A stretch of DNA of 64,000 nt. Origin: Dioszegia crocea (taxonomy: Eukaryota > Basidiomycota > Tremellomycetes > Tremellales > Bulleribasidiaceae). Made by a program: the position numbers and the translations under genes. Under the pieces are notes generated by a model, which worked only from the letters and a program-made list of their open reading frames with translations, did no database searches and had not been told where the DNA came from. The stretch lies in NCBI GenBank assembly GCA_001600615.1, contig BCKK01000003.1, positions 1,190,500 to 1,254,499 of the forward strand, read 5' to 3'. Of this stretch, positions 1 to 9,041 are shown one piece after another; the stretch's first letter is position 1, and every line of letters begins with the position of its first letter.

Positions 1-144
1 GGGACGCGTGTGGAGTTTGGGAGAGGGAGGCGGGAGAGGGGCGTTGGGAAGCGATGGATTGGGGAGGAGGTAGAAGAGAAGGGAGAGGAGGGGAAGGGGA
101 GGTTTGTTTTGGCTGATATTGGGGAGACTTTGGTTTTCCCTTAA
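1..144 (+). CDS. possible C-terminal end of a gene entering from the left
   Basis: Frame 1 is open from the first base to a TAA at 142-144, giving 47 residues rich in Gly, Arg and Glu and ending in a less biased stretch (VLADIGETLVFP). The purine-rich bias is common in 3' exons of this genome, so a gene end is plausible. There is no recognisable domain and the open frame could be chance. Confidence 0.3.
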   Translation, partial: GTRVEFGRGRRERGVGKRWIGEEVEEKGEEGKGRFVLADIGETLVFP

Positions 145-408
145 AGCGACGGGGCAGGGAAGACCAGGCGGATCTGACACGTGAATCCAGATGACATCCA
201 GTATCTTAAGACTTTAGCGGAGGGTATAGCGGAGGGTATATCGTTGGTGGGGCTGTGCTAATTGGTCTTTGTCAAACAAACCCCCCCGCACCGAGGTCAT
301 AACTCAAGGAGCGGACGAGAAGGCCTTACTCACGTATGGCAGACCGTGGCGGGAACTACAATTACATATCGCCGGGCTATACTCACTCATTCTACCTGTG
401 ACATAAAA

Positions 409-825
409 TTACTCGCGAACAGATCGGGTCATGGCCCATCCAGGCACGGGATTGCACCTCAACCGCCCAGCGTCAGCCGTCGGCGAGGTGATGTCGACCA
501 CCGCCTGCCACAGTCCGGTAACACGACTGACTCCCGTGGCATCCCCTTCCCCTTCCATCCGAGTCAACACCTTGGTGACTGTCGGAAACTGGGATAATGA
601 GCCCCCAGAAGACCCCCCACGGTACGGCAGACGGGGACTCTCGTGTTGAAGACTTTCGGTTTCCTCCTTCGAAAAGCCGGGATCCGCCCGAAGATTCTCA
701 AGAGCGGTCTCGAGCCCGAGGTTCAGATGGGCTTCGCAAATATGGGTTCCACCCCCCATGGTGACACCGCGCCTGTAGACATCCGGCATCGTCGAGTTGA
801 ACTGGCTGCAGTCAAGTTGTGTCAT
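409..825 (-). CDS. small uncharacterised protein, copy 1 of a paralogous pair
   Basis: Single-exon gene of 138 residues. I start it at the ATG at 825 (MTQLDCSQ..., with A at -3) rather than the upstream extension of the open frame, because this start lines up with the neighbour at 1644-2018. Shared features are an N-terminal C-S-Q motif, a central R-x-G-x-T...G-T-x-x-C-x-x-H-L block, and a C-terminal V-x-x-V-L-T-x-M ... W-x-x-V-V segment. There is no signal peptide, membrane segment or known domain. Its function is unknown. It reads as one of two diverged tandem duplicates facing the same way. Confidence 0.55.
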   Translation of the reverse strand: MTQLDCSQFNSTMPDVYRRGVTMGGGTHICEAHLNLGLETALENLRADPGFSKEETESLQHESPRLPYRGGSSGGSLSQFPTVTKVLTRMEGEGDATGVSRVTGLWQAVVDITSPTADAGRLRCNPVPGWAMTRSVRE

Positions 826-1643
826 CTTGTGAACTTGGTATTCGGAGTGAGGTAAGGTATGGCGAATTGGGTGAGGTATGTTTGTAATAGTAGGCGGGGG
901 ATGAGGGGTTGGTGGCGATTTTGGAAGGGAACCTCCAGGATATGCCCAGTCTATATGTCCGTTTCGGGGCACTCCACCTGAACCTCTCGTCACGTCATAC
1001 GTCCACGAGAACAAAGGACGCAAGACCCCCGAGATATAGCTAAGAAGTTGCGAAGCTGAGAGTGTGACGTGTTCAAGAACCCGAGAAGCGTAGAAGGGGA
1101 AGCTCTGGAGGAATCGAGAATTCGAGAATCCCAGAATCAGAATCATCACGAGAATCGGAGAAGCAGGAAATAAGAATCGGAAGCACAAGAACCGTCAGGC
1201 AAGGCGCTGCGCGTCTGCGATTCTGCGACTTGGCCCCTGAAGGATCCTTTCACATGTGAAACACTAAGACGCGTTCACACTGGCAGCTAGGCGTCGAGGT
1301 GATACACCCCTCAGGCCACGGGCGCGGCCGCGGGATATGGCCTTTGAAAGGATGAGGAACGTGCACGACGGTGACACTAGTATACACTATCGCCACCTGA
1401 GCGCCGATCACCAGGCCGATGGCATGTACTTACAATGCTTAAGAACATGTTCCCCAATGCTTATCCGTTGAGCGTGGACCGGGCGAGTAGTTGCGGACTT
1501 GACCATACGTCAAGTGAACAGATTGCTCGTGCATGTCGACTACGCAAGAAACAAACAACCAAATCGGAAGAGAATATATATCATCCCTCGCTGCACCTCG
1601 ACCTCAGACCACCTCATCCTCTGGGGGCGAAGTATAGCAGCAA
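826..1643. other. intergenic stretch between the two small paralogues
   Basis: No convincing gene. It holds the upstream region of copy 1 and the 3' flank of copy 2. Short open frames here lack splice or domain support. Confidence 0.5.
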
Positions 1644-2018
1644 TCATCGATTGCACCACATGGACTGACGGGTGACGGAGTTGACCACGTCATCCCACGA
1701 GTTCCTCAACGCTGTGGTATCCATCCCGTACTCTTCCGAGCCCATCAGCGTCAACACCTCGATCACCGCGTTGGGCATTGGAGTAAACCCTTCATCCGAA
1801 GACTTTCCCAGAGCCAGACAGGCTGGAATTTCGGAGCCGAGACGGGCGTATTGGTCGTGGGTCCAGATATTCATGGCCTTCAGCGTTGAGATCGCAGTGG
1901 CAGTGTCAAGAACAGAGCGCCCGAGGTGTTTGTCGCACAACAACGTGCCGTCCGTCGATGTGAAGCCCCACCTGCTGATCTTGGCATGTTTGCCTTTGTA
2001 TTGTGAGCAGTATGACAT
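1644..2018 (-). CDS. small uncharacterised protein, copy 2 of a paralogous pair
   Basis: Single-exon gene of 124 residues starting MSYCSQYKGK at 2018. It aligns along its length with the product at 409-825: CSQ near the start, R-W-G-F-T...D-G-T-L-L-C-D-K-H-L in the middle, and A-V-I-E-V-L-T-L-M...W-D-D-V-V-N-S-V at the end. The similarity is low, but order and spacing are kept. A TATATAAG box lies about 150 bp upstream at 2165-2172. There is no signal peptide or membrane segment. I do not recognise the family; it may be specific to this fungal lineage. Confidence 0.6.
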   Translation of the reverse strand: MSYCSQYKGKHAKISRWGFTSTDGTLLCDKHLGRSVLDTATAISTLKAMNIWTHDQYARLGSEIPACLALGKSSDEGFTPMPNAVIEVLTLMGSEEYGMDTTALRNSWDDVVNSVTRQSMWCNR

Positions 2019-2654
2019 CTTGAGGTGCTTTGAAGCTTGGGGTGCCTTGTGAGATGGTGATGTGTAAGTGGGATGAGGTGAATGTGCTGGAGGACCAGAT
2101 GATGGCGAGTATGATTGACGGGTGGCGGTGATGTATTGTCAGCTGTATCACATCACTGAGACAGCTTATATAACTCCAGGGCACTCTGTCAGGTCTTCGT
2201 CTTGCACCGCCCGGAATCAGTCGGATTGAAAGCCCGCATAAACGACTGATCGGAGGTCGGAGTCAGTTGACGGCAAACACGTCGAGGGTTCAGACGGCGA
2301 ACAGGGCTGACTTCCTGCGTGAGAGTGTTACACGGAGCGCTGTCGACCAAGGCAACAAGTCCGACAGTGTCACCAACATTTGCGACTCCGCGAGACTGAG
2401 AGCTTCCTTTGGGAACTTACTGCTGCATGGTGGCCTGAATGAAACACCTCTCAGTCTGCTCAAACGTCAGCATGAAACCCGTTTGAATGTACTGAGCTTG
2501 AATGCAGGTCTTGAAAGGATGAGGAATGAGTTGTCGAGCGATGGCCGTACTGACCCGACATTACGGCATGAAGATTTGGATGCGGTCCCCAATTTCTTAC
2601 TGCGAAGAGTTTCAGTCTTTCACCTACTTAGCTATTTTTCAGAAGGCACGTGTG
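2019..2654. other. divergent promoter region
   Basis: About 640 bp between two divergently transcribed genes. An open frame at 2267-2821 on the plus strand overlaps the start of the methyltransferase in another frame and shows only low-complexity Pro/Ser sequence, so I treat it as chance. Confidence 0.5.
2165..2172 (-). promoter_or_regulatory. TATA box for the 1644-2018 gene
   Basis: TATATAAG read on the minus strand, about 147 bp upstream of the start codon. Few genes in the window have so clear a TATA box; the others are short, possibly inducible genes. Confidence 0.45.
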
Positions 2655-4176
2655 ATGCAGCCAGGAGATCGAACCCAACTTCAGACCCTCCGCAACCAAT
2701 ACTTCGCCCTAGTCCCTTCCCGCCTCCTCCGTCTCCCCCACCCGACTCTTCTCGCTTCGTCCTCAGGCCAAACTTACCTACTCTCGAATCTACTCGACGA
2801 ATCTCGTTTTCCGCAGCCTGAAGATGGATATCGGAGACTGTTCTGGAGGGGCCTGATGAGGGAGTTGGAGTCTGGTTTGAGGGCGATACAGGAGGATTCT
2901 TCCAGATTTTCACTAGGTGAAGGTGTAGTTGAGGACGAGGTCAGTAACGTCTCGCCTGAATTGTATGTGTGGTCTGAGGAGAGAGGATGCTGACTGTGTA
3001 GGAGCTAGAAATAGACGAGAGGTTCTATGAACTTATAGCTGGGTTGATGGTTGGGTCAAATTCAGATAACTTGGGCATGGAGTGAGCTATGAAATTCCTC
3101 TCTTGATAAGTGAGAAGATAGCTGAGCAGCTAGGTAGTCCTCAGCAATCCCACCGTACATTCATCTACACCATCCCAGCTACATCTCCACCATCTACGGC
3201 ACTACCCGGCGCCTTGTCCTCCAGTACGGACTCGGACGAGCGGCATATTACACTATTGGAGGAACAGACAGTATTACAGGGCGGAACGACGGGTCTGAGA
3301 ACATGGTCAGTCCGCTCTACGCTTGCTCTGGACTCGCGCTAACTTCCAGGACTGCAGCTTTGCATTTTGGCCATCACCTCCTACATCACCCTCTTACCCT
3401 CTCTCTACCTCTACCCAATAACCCAGACTCGCCCCGTACGCGGTCTACGATACTGGAGCTAGGCGCAGGGACAGGCTTTCTTTCGTGTTTACTCGCCCAA
3501 CAGGGGTATCGAGTGATTTCGACTGATCTAGGCGATGTGTTAGGTGGTGGGCTTTCACCTTTGGTACGGCTTAAGCATAATATTGAATTAAGTGAGTCTC
3601 GAACAAGAGCGCAAGGACTATACCGCGGGAGCAAGGAGCTGATTTTGTAGATAATCTGCAAAACAGTGTAAAAGTTCAAGAGCTGGATTGGATGGATGCC
3701 CAACGAGAAGAAGCTCATCGTCCTGCTATTTGGGAAGAGATGCGCCAAGATCCACCCGCTATGATCATAGCTGCCGATGTGGTGAGCTGACTCGACTATA
3801 TCGAAGGAGATCAGAAGCTGACCCCTCCTACAGATATATGACCCTGACCTCGTCCCTCCTCTCGTCGCTGCCCTTCGCACTCTCCTGCACTATCCCCCTA
3901 GTGTTCCCCAAGTGCGAATCCCCCAGGCGATCATAGCCGCCACCGTTCGTAATCCAACTACCCTTGACCTCTTCGCCGAAATCTGCTGTATGTATCTGCC
4001 TCCCCAGACGTCCATCCGCGAAACACGCTGATATCGCAGCAAAGTCGGATCTTGATGCTGTCGATGTTGAATTGCCGCCTGTCGACCTTGAGAATCCGAC
4101 ATTCTGGGATTCGGGATTGGACGTTTCTGTACCTGTTCGTATATTTAGAGTGACCCGCCGAATGCAGATAACCTGA
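2655..4176 (+). CDS. EFM3: FAM86/EFM3-type protein-lysine methyltransferase (elongation factor 2 methylase)
   Basis: Seven exons: 2655-2939, 3002-3081, 3138-3305, 3350-3591, 3651-3781, 3834-3987, 4040-4176, encoding 398 residues. The N-terminal half has the FAM86-type signature ending in ...LLEEQTVLQGGTTGLRTW. It is followed by the class I SAM-binding motif ILELGAGTGFLSCLLA (about residues 211-226), the ELDWMD strand and AADVIYDPDL, which are typical of Methyltransf_16 enzymes. Family knowledge: yeast Efm3 and human FAM86A trimethylate one lysine of translation elongation factor 2 in the cytoplasm. The acceptor of intron 2 is the weakest call; 3138 was chosen because it keeps frame. The length is slightly above the family norm because of Pro/Ser-rich loops. 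It ends 183 bp from the convergent eL30 gene. Confidence 0.87.
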
Positions 4177-4359
4177 ACTGCTCGTTTCTCCAGCTCTCCA
4201 GCTGGTCGCTTCCGCCCCTCAATATCTCGATTGCACACTGCGACGCAAAGATCCTCTGCTTCCCGCGCTATCCCATCAAGACATTAGTAGACGGATTCCT
4301 GGCAACACCACAATTCCAATTTCTTATCTGCTGAAACCCATATGCCATAGCGGTACAAA

Positions 4360-5148
4360 CTAAGCAGCCTCAGATTGCAGCTGAAAATATCAGCACGAGA
4401 TCACAGTATCCAATTAGTCGCCAACTTACAAGGTCAGAGTCTCCGGCGTCCTGGATCGACATCACACCCACACGGTATAGCTTTCCGGCGGCAGTTCCGA
4501 GGTCAACGTTCGAGCCGTCGTAGTGGTGAACCGATGTCTTGGAGCTGAAATTGTCAGCAAACGAAAATTTGGCATTAATTCTGTGTACATAAAAAACTGA
4601 CAGCATGGCGTAGTACTCAATCTCGGATTTACGAAGGGGAGGTGTGTTTTTGGAGATGAGGATAAGCTTGGCTAAGGGGATCAGCTGGTCCGAACAGTCG
4701 TTCTAAGGAAGAAGCGACGTACATCGGCCAGATCGGAGCTGCTTCAAGGCCTGCTTGTAGCCGAGGGAGAACTGGAAATGGTCAGCATGTCGTCCTAGCC
4801 GGATGAACGATTCTTCCCCTCCCTCATATCTCCTCGTCCTGCACTCCCTTCCTGTGCCCTGCACCAAGCATTCCAGCTCAACTGGCGATAACCCATGAAC
4901 TCATCCCCGCTTCCCAGGGCGTCCCGCTCCTGCACCGCCTTTGAAATCCCCTCTCATCCCTCCCTGCTCCGGCCCACCATTGCTCTCCCCTCTGTACCAC
5001 TGCCCCAGCCCATATCCAATGCCGTCTCAACACAATCCAACCGATCAATCCTCCGGTAACACACCTTTCCGGACTTGACGACAAGCTGGAGCTTAGAGTT
5101 GATGTTCTCTGAGGACTTTGCGCCCTTGGACCTCTTCTGGGGAGCCAT
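4360..5148 (-). CDS. RPL30: 60S ribosomal protein L30 (eL30)
   Basis: Five exons on the minus strand: 5065-5148, 4723-4771, 4602-4671, 4430-4544, 4360-4380. The product starts [20 protein letters not shown] and contains [38 protein letters not shown] and DAGDSDL, all diagnostic of eL30. It is a component of the large ribosomal subunit near the subunit bridge and belongs to the L7Ae-like kink-turn binders. The first intron (4772-5064) is 293 nt, about six times the local norm. Known from yeast: L30 represses splicing of its own transcript by binding a kink-turn at the first intron. The last exon is only 21 nt, coding LQSEAA and the stop. It shares a 299-bp promoter region with the TIM14 gene. 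Confidence 0.96.
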
Positions 5149-5447
5149 CGTTGGTGATTGTCGAGGGGTTGTCGGTAGGAGTAGGAGGGGTTAGGATAGA
5201 TTTACAGCTCGCAATAGGCAGAAGATTTTGGCTGTATTGGGCGGCGAAAGTGGCAGTTTCTCTGCCGGCATACGGTATTTATCGGCGTTTTAACATGTGG
5301 CGCCTAAAATGATGTAAGCCCGTGCGCTCCCAGTTGGCGATGCCGGCCGAGCCGAACCGAGATTTGGCCACCATACATCGCTGCTTCAGTCTCAATCGCT
5401 ATCAGCTACTAGACGTATAGCTCCACCGCACTGGCAAACACATCAAT
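5149..5447. promoter_or_regulatory. shared divergent promoter of RPL30 and PAM18
   Basis: 299 bp separate the two start codons. No TATA box is evident, as is usual for fungal housekeeping genes. No specific binding site can be assigned with confidence. Confidence 0.5.
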
Positions 5448-5871
5448 ATGGCCTCATTATCACTAGGTCTCGGTATCCTAGGCGCGGGACTCGCTGGGCG
5501 GGTAGCATACCAGCTCATCCGCGGCTCAAAAGGATCGGCGGAGCAATTTGTCAGAGGGGGTTTCAAGGCGAAGATGGACAAGAGCGAGGCGATTGCTGTT
5601 CTCGGATTAAGGTGAGTAGGCTTCACCGGCCAGTCCTGTATAGGGTCAAACCAAGTACTCATGCTTATACCTGCGCAGAGATCCAATCACCAGCAATAAG
5701 CTCAAAGACGCCCACCGTCGATTGATGCTCGCCAACCACCCAGATCGAGGAGGATCACCATATATAGCGGGGAAGGTCAATGAGGCGAAGGCATTATTAG
5801 AGTGAGTAAACGCTGTGAGCCAGACCGAGAACAATCGCTGATAATATTACAGGAAAGACGTGCGGAGATGA
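5448..5871 (+). CDS. PAM18: Tim14/Pam18 J-protein of the mitochondrial import motor
   Basis: Three exons, 5448-5611, 5679-5801 and 5853-5871, give 101 residues. An N-terminal hydrophobic segment ([19 protein letters not shown]) is the single inner-membrane anchor. It is followed by a short matrix J domain: [30 protein letters not shown] with the essential HPD tripeptide, and [12 protein letters not shown]. Family knowledge: Pam18 stimulates the ATPase of mitochondrial Hsp70 in the TIM23-associated motor, paired with Pam16. Size and architecture match fungal orthologues. It is transcribed divergently from RPL30. Confidence 0.95.
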
Positions 5872-6221
5872 GTTGGTACTACTACGAGGACGCTTGTGAT
5901 AGCTCTGCTGGGTGTGCAGTGCGTCGGTGATGCGTATGACGAGGAATCAAGCTGTATGTATAACATGTAACCACTCGAGTTGCGGCTAATACCGCACATT
6001 CATGTGCTGATGCTACTGACAATCAGCTGAATATTCGACTCAATACCTGCTTTCGACACAGGGTATATACATTCATCAAGACTCAGGACAGAACTACACA
6101 TCGGAGAGAGGCACACAAGGCTATCAAATAAGAGCAATCATATTAACACCATCCCCCAACAACCGCAATCTCGCTCCAGACGCCAGATCCGCTATTACTC
6201 CCGCCTTCATCGTCGCCTGCC
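5872..6221. other. convergent 3' flanks
   Basis: 350 bp between two gene ends. Nothing coding or repetitive is recognisable. Confidence 0.45.
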
Positions 6222-7316
6222 TCAGTACACGCTGTAAGACTGGGGATCGTGTTGTCCGACATTGACCACCAGGCTGTTTCTGGAGCCAGATGGACATATC
6301 TTCTCCGCAGCCGTGACGAAGTCGTCGGCGTGGCCCATGAGCTCTTCGTTGCTCATGATGCGGTTGGTATTGTCGGAAGGATGGGTGGCGTAGAGGTTGA
6401 TGGTGGTGGTCAGGGAAGAGTTTGGATTCGCCAGGGAATGTGCGTCCATCGCCTTGACACGCGACCTGCAGCGACTCTCAAACACCTTCACAGCCTTGTC
6501 TAGCTGCGCCCCAGTGACATCGAAGTCCAGGGTTGGATTCCATGCACCCGCGAAGTGGGGAGCGTCCATTCTCTTGTCTCCCGATATCGTCGCTGTCTGA
6601 GGTGAGTCAGTCATCTGCGCCGGGCCGAGGGTGTACTGGTAGAACTCGCGAGTCGTGTTTGGTCGGGCTAGGACCTGTATGCGCGTGTTCGTCGATCCCT
6701 CAGCTTGCATGAGGTCGCGGGCTGATCGAATCATCCCACACATGTTCCCAGTTTCATCACGCGTTCCCAGTTCCCAGACGCGATCCCGGATGTTCTCGTC
6801 GAAGGTGAGAGTCTCGACTGCGTGATTGAGACAGTTTTGAGTGATGTAATCCAGGCACTGTCTCGCGCGCAGGAATCCGAGCGAGGTGGTTGAATCACCA
6901 GGCCTGCCAGTGGCGAAAACGAGCTCCTTGACGGTCCCGTTTTCGATCAAATCCCACATGCTAAGTTCTTCCTGGGTGGGGCCGGGAACTGTGGGCAGCC
7001 TGAGCCCAGTAGCGTTCAAAATGGAAGTCACCTAACGGCGTGCTTTCAGATCCCGGGATCTGTCGCGCATAGCCTAATAGGTCAGTCTCTGCATCGCTGG
7101 GTGCAATGCCTGCAGTGTCAAACCATCGGCTCACCCTGTGGACATGGGAAAGATCGAGCTGTGCATCGGGATCGACCATGGACGCAAAAGTCGGACCCTT
7201 CGCAAAAGAGGGGAGCGTCGGACAGTCGGTAATAAATTAATAATGGCATGGTCTGTGATTTGTGTTCTGAGCTCCGCGGGCAAGAGGGTGTAGCCGTGGA
7301 ATGTTGAGGTGGCCAT
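6222..7316 (-). CDS. hypothetical protein, F-box-like start, gene model uncertain or broken
   Basis: The long open part (6222-7031, 269 codons, e.g. QEELSMWDLIENGTVKELVF) begins with GTG directly after an in-frame TAG, so it must be joined to something upstream. A credible start is the ATG at 7316, giving MATSTFHGYTLLPAELRTQI, which resembles the opening of an F-box (LPAELRTQITDHAI). Between them an intron of GTGAGC...TTAG type (about 7032-7134) restores one join. A second change of frame near 7210-7235 needs either an implausible 26-nt intron or a one-base indel. No known domain is visible in the long part. It may be a lineage-specific gene with a frameshift, or a recent pseudogene. Confidence 0.45.
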
Positions 7317-8268
7317 GATGGAGATTGGATTGAGCGGGTATTTGGGTGAAGCTTGTGGGTGAGATTTGGATTGTGGACGAGTGGACTGAGTGGGATTAGA
7401 GGAGAAAGACCGAGAGGATGTGTGCTCAGGGCTAGGCGGGGGCGCACAAGCCTGAGCTCTGTCAGACAGTGACCCTTGCCGCATCTTTTGATTCTATCCG
7501 ACGTGTGTGGGTTTAGTCAGGGGGCCGGAGTCAAAGGGGTCACTGCTCGAGGTACAGAGTCACTATGCTTTGGAAAGCACCAAGTAGAATTGACTCGGGC
7601 AAGGATTCGTCATTCGCCACCCAGTCAGAATGGTCAGTTCGGTCGACCATATTAGTGGCGCCACACCTCTCCGGCCTCAAAACTGACTTTTACACAGTGG
7701 TATTGCCCACGCTTGAGAATGAGACTCAAGCAGTGTCATGGGGCGGTATCTCGCTCTACCGTACATCGCTCTGTGTCTGAACAGCTCGACCCTTTGTGCC
7801 GCGCCCCCCTAGGACGTCATCGTCCGGCGTCGCGCGAGGGGGAAGCAGGGGGATCGTCAGCGTAAGCGGCATGACGAGGAGTAGCATAGCTGCTGCAGCT
7901 TCTCGCTGAATTGATGTGTTACAGGTTGCCCCTTACAAGGTTGTGCCCTTATATGTGTTGCGCCACAGACGGCAAAGGAAGCTTGTCAAGGGGTACGGGC
8001 GATACCGAGGGATCAGACATGGCGAAAGGCGCTTCAGCTCCGTGTGGCGTCGACATGTTTGCTGGGCTCCCATACGCGTTTCCGGCTTTTACTGTGCTGC
8101 TCCCCTTCTCCCTGCGATCAAGGGATCCGTAGTCGAGGGCGTACGGGCGGGTACGCCAGTAAGATATATAAGCAGACCCGAGCGGATGAATCCTGCTCTC
8201 CCCTACTTCATCCCGCAACTTGCCTCTCATCGCCGCGCCCTCAGACCATCAACAACAAACAGATCACC
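7317..8268. other. intergenic, about 950 bp
   Basis: Divergent upstream region of the 7316 gene and the Gly/His repeat gene. Apart from the TATA box at 8165 nothing is recognised. Open frames at 7565, 7911 and 7949 look like chance. Confidence 0.5.
8165..8172 (+). promoter_or_regulatory. TATA box of the Gly/His repeat gene
   Basis: TATATAAG, 104 bp upstream of the ATG at 8269. Its position and exact match make it a good core promoter candidate. Confidence 0.6.
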
Positions 8269-8691
8269 ATGCTCCCCAAGTATCTCGTCTCCAGCCTGAC
8301 CGTTGGGTCGTCCCTCGCCGCTGAGCCCGCACGATACGCTCCTACCAACTCAACCTCCACGACGGCGACAACCGAAACTGCCCCCACTACGTCCACCAAC
8401 ACCTTCGACACCGCCTCGGTAGCAGATGAGTTTGTCCCGCTCAACACCACCATGCGGAAGGGCGGTGGAGGCCACGGCGGTGGAGGCCACGGCGGTGGAG
8501 GCCACGGCGGTGGAGGCCACGGCGGTGGAGGCCACGGCGGTGGAGGCCACGGCGGCGGGCGGGCACCTATCCTCGCAGGTTCCGGAGGCAGCGGCAGCAC
8601 CCAACATTCCAGCGGGTCCCACGGCAACGAACCGAGCATCTGGAGCACAGCTGCTGGGATTGCCGCAGCCGCAGGCTACTTCATGTCGTAG
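8269..8691 (+). CDS. secreted or surface Gly/His-repeat protein
   Basis: Single-exon gene of 140 residues. The start ATG has AACAAACAGATCACC before it and follows a TATA box. The N terminus MLPKYLVSSLTVGSSLAAEPA fits a signal peptide cut near an A-A-E site. A Thr/Ser-rich stretch with N-x-S/T sites follows (likely glycosylated), then tandem GGGGH pentapeptides. The C-terminal tail IWSTAAGIAAAAGYFMS is hydrophobic and preceded by small residues, compatible with a GPI-anchor signal or a short membrane tail. His-rich Gly repeats suggest metal binding, but that is inference. No homologous family is recognised. Confidence 0.7.
   Translation: MLPKYLVSSLTVGSSLAAEPARYAPTNSTSTTATTETAPTTSTNTFDTASVADEFVPLNTTMRKGGGGHGGGGHGGGGHGGGGHGGGGHGGGGHGGGRAPILAGSGGSGSTQHSSGSHGNEPSIWSTAAGIAAAAGYFMS
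8461..8550 (+). repeat. six perfect tandem 15-bp units (GGGGH codons)
   Basis: The unit ggcggtggaggccac is repeated six times without a mismatch, each unit coding GGGGH, followed by a degenerate seventh. Perfect identity at silent sites implies recent slippage or unequal crossing-over, so copy number probably varies between strains. Confidence 0.9.
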
Positions 8692-9041
8692 TCCTTTCTG
8701 TCTTCGTTAGGTGTCCTCGCAGCTCCGTGAATATGTATGACTGATTTTTGCGCATGTCCCTTTGTCGCCAGTGGAGGCAACCGTCATATCATCTTCAGCT
8801 CCATGACGGACCATATTATCGAGCGACATTCACACGCAGCTGCACGTACTGAGCCGATTGAGTGCATTCGTTGCCTGGCCCGTCAGAAAGGAGAACCCCT
8901 TGAGCGTATAGCCCGAATCAGCTCCCCCTCGGGATTGCTTGTCAGTCATATTCGCCTAGTCATTATTTTATAATAAGCGTGCATTACCAATCTCAATGGT
9001 CTTTCTGTCCTTTTCAACTGCCATCCATCCCTATCCGTCCT
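8692..9041. other. convergent 3' flanks
   Basis: 350 bp between the Gly/His gene and the isoleucyl-tRNA synthetase gene. Nothing recognised. Confidence 0.45.

Noticed and set aside
826..1188. Upstream extension of the minus-strand open frame 409-1188 (start MCFRFLFPASP)
   Set aside because: The paralogue at 1644-2018 aligns only from the internal ATG at 825; the extension is hydrophobic and Pro/Ser-rich noise and does not start from a supported site.
2267..2821. 184-codon open frame on the plus strand
   Set aside because: Its second half overlaps the methyltransferase exon in another frame and is low complexity; its start is not in a convincing context.
8241..8648. Long Pro/Trp repeat open frames antisense to the Gly/His gene
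   Set aside because: They are shadows of the 15-bp repeat; only the plus-strand frame has a TATA box, signal peptide and good ATG.
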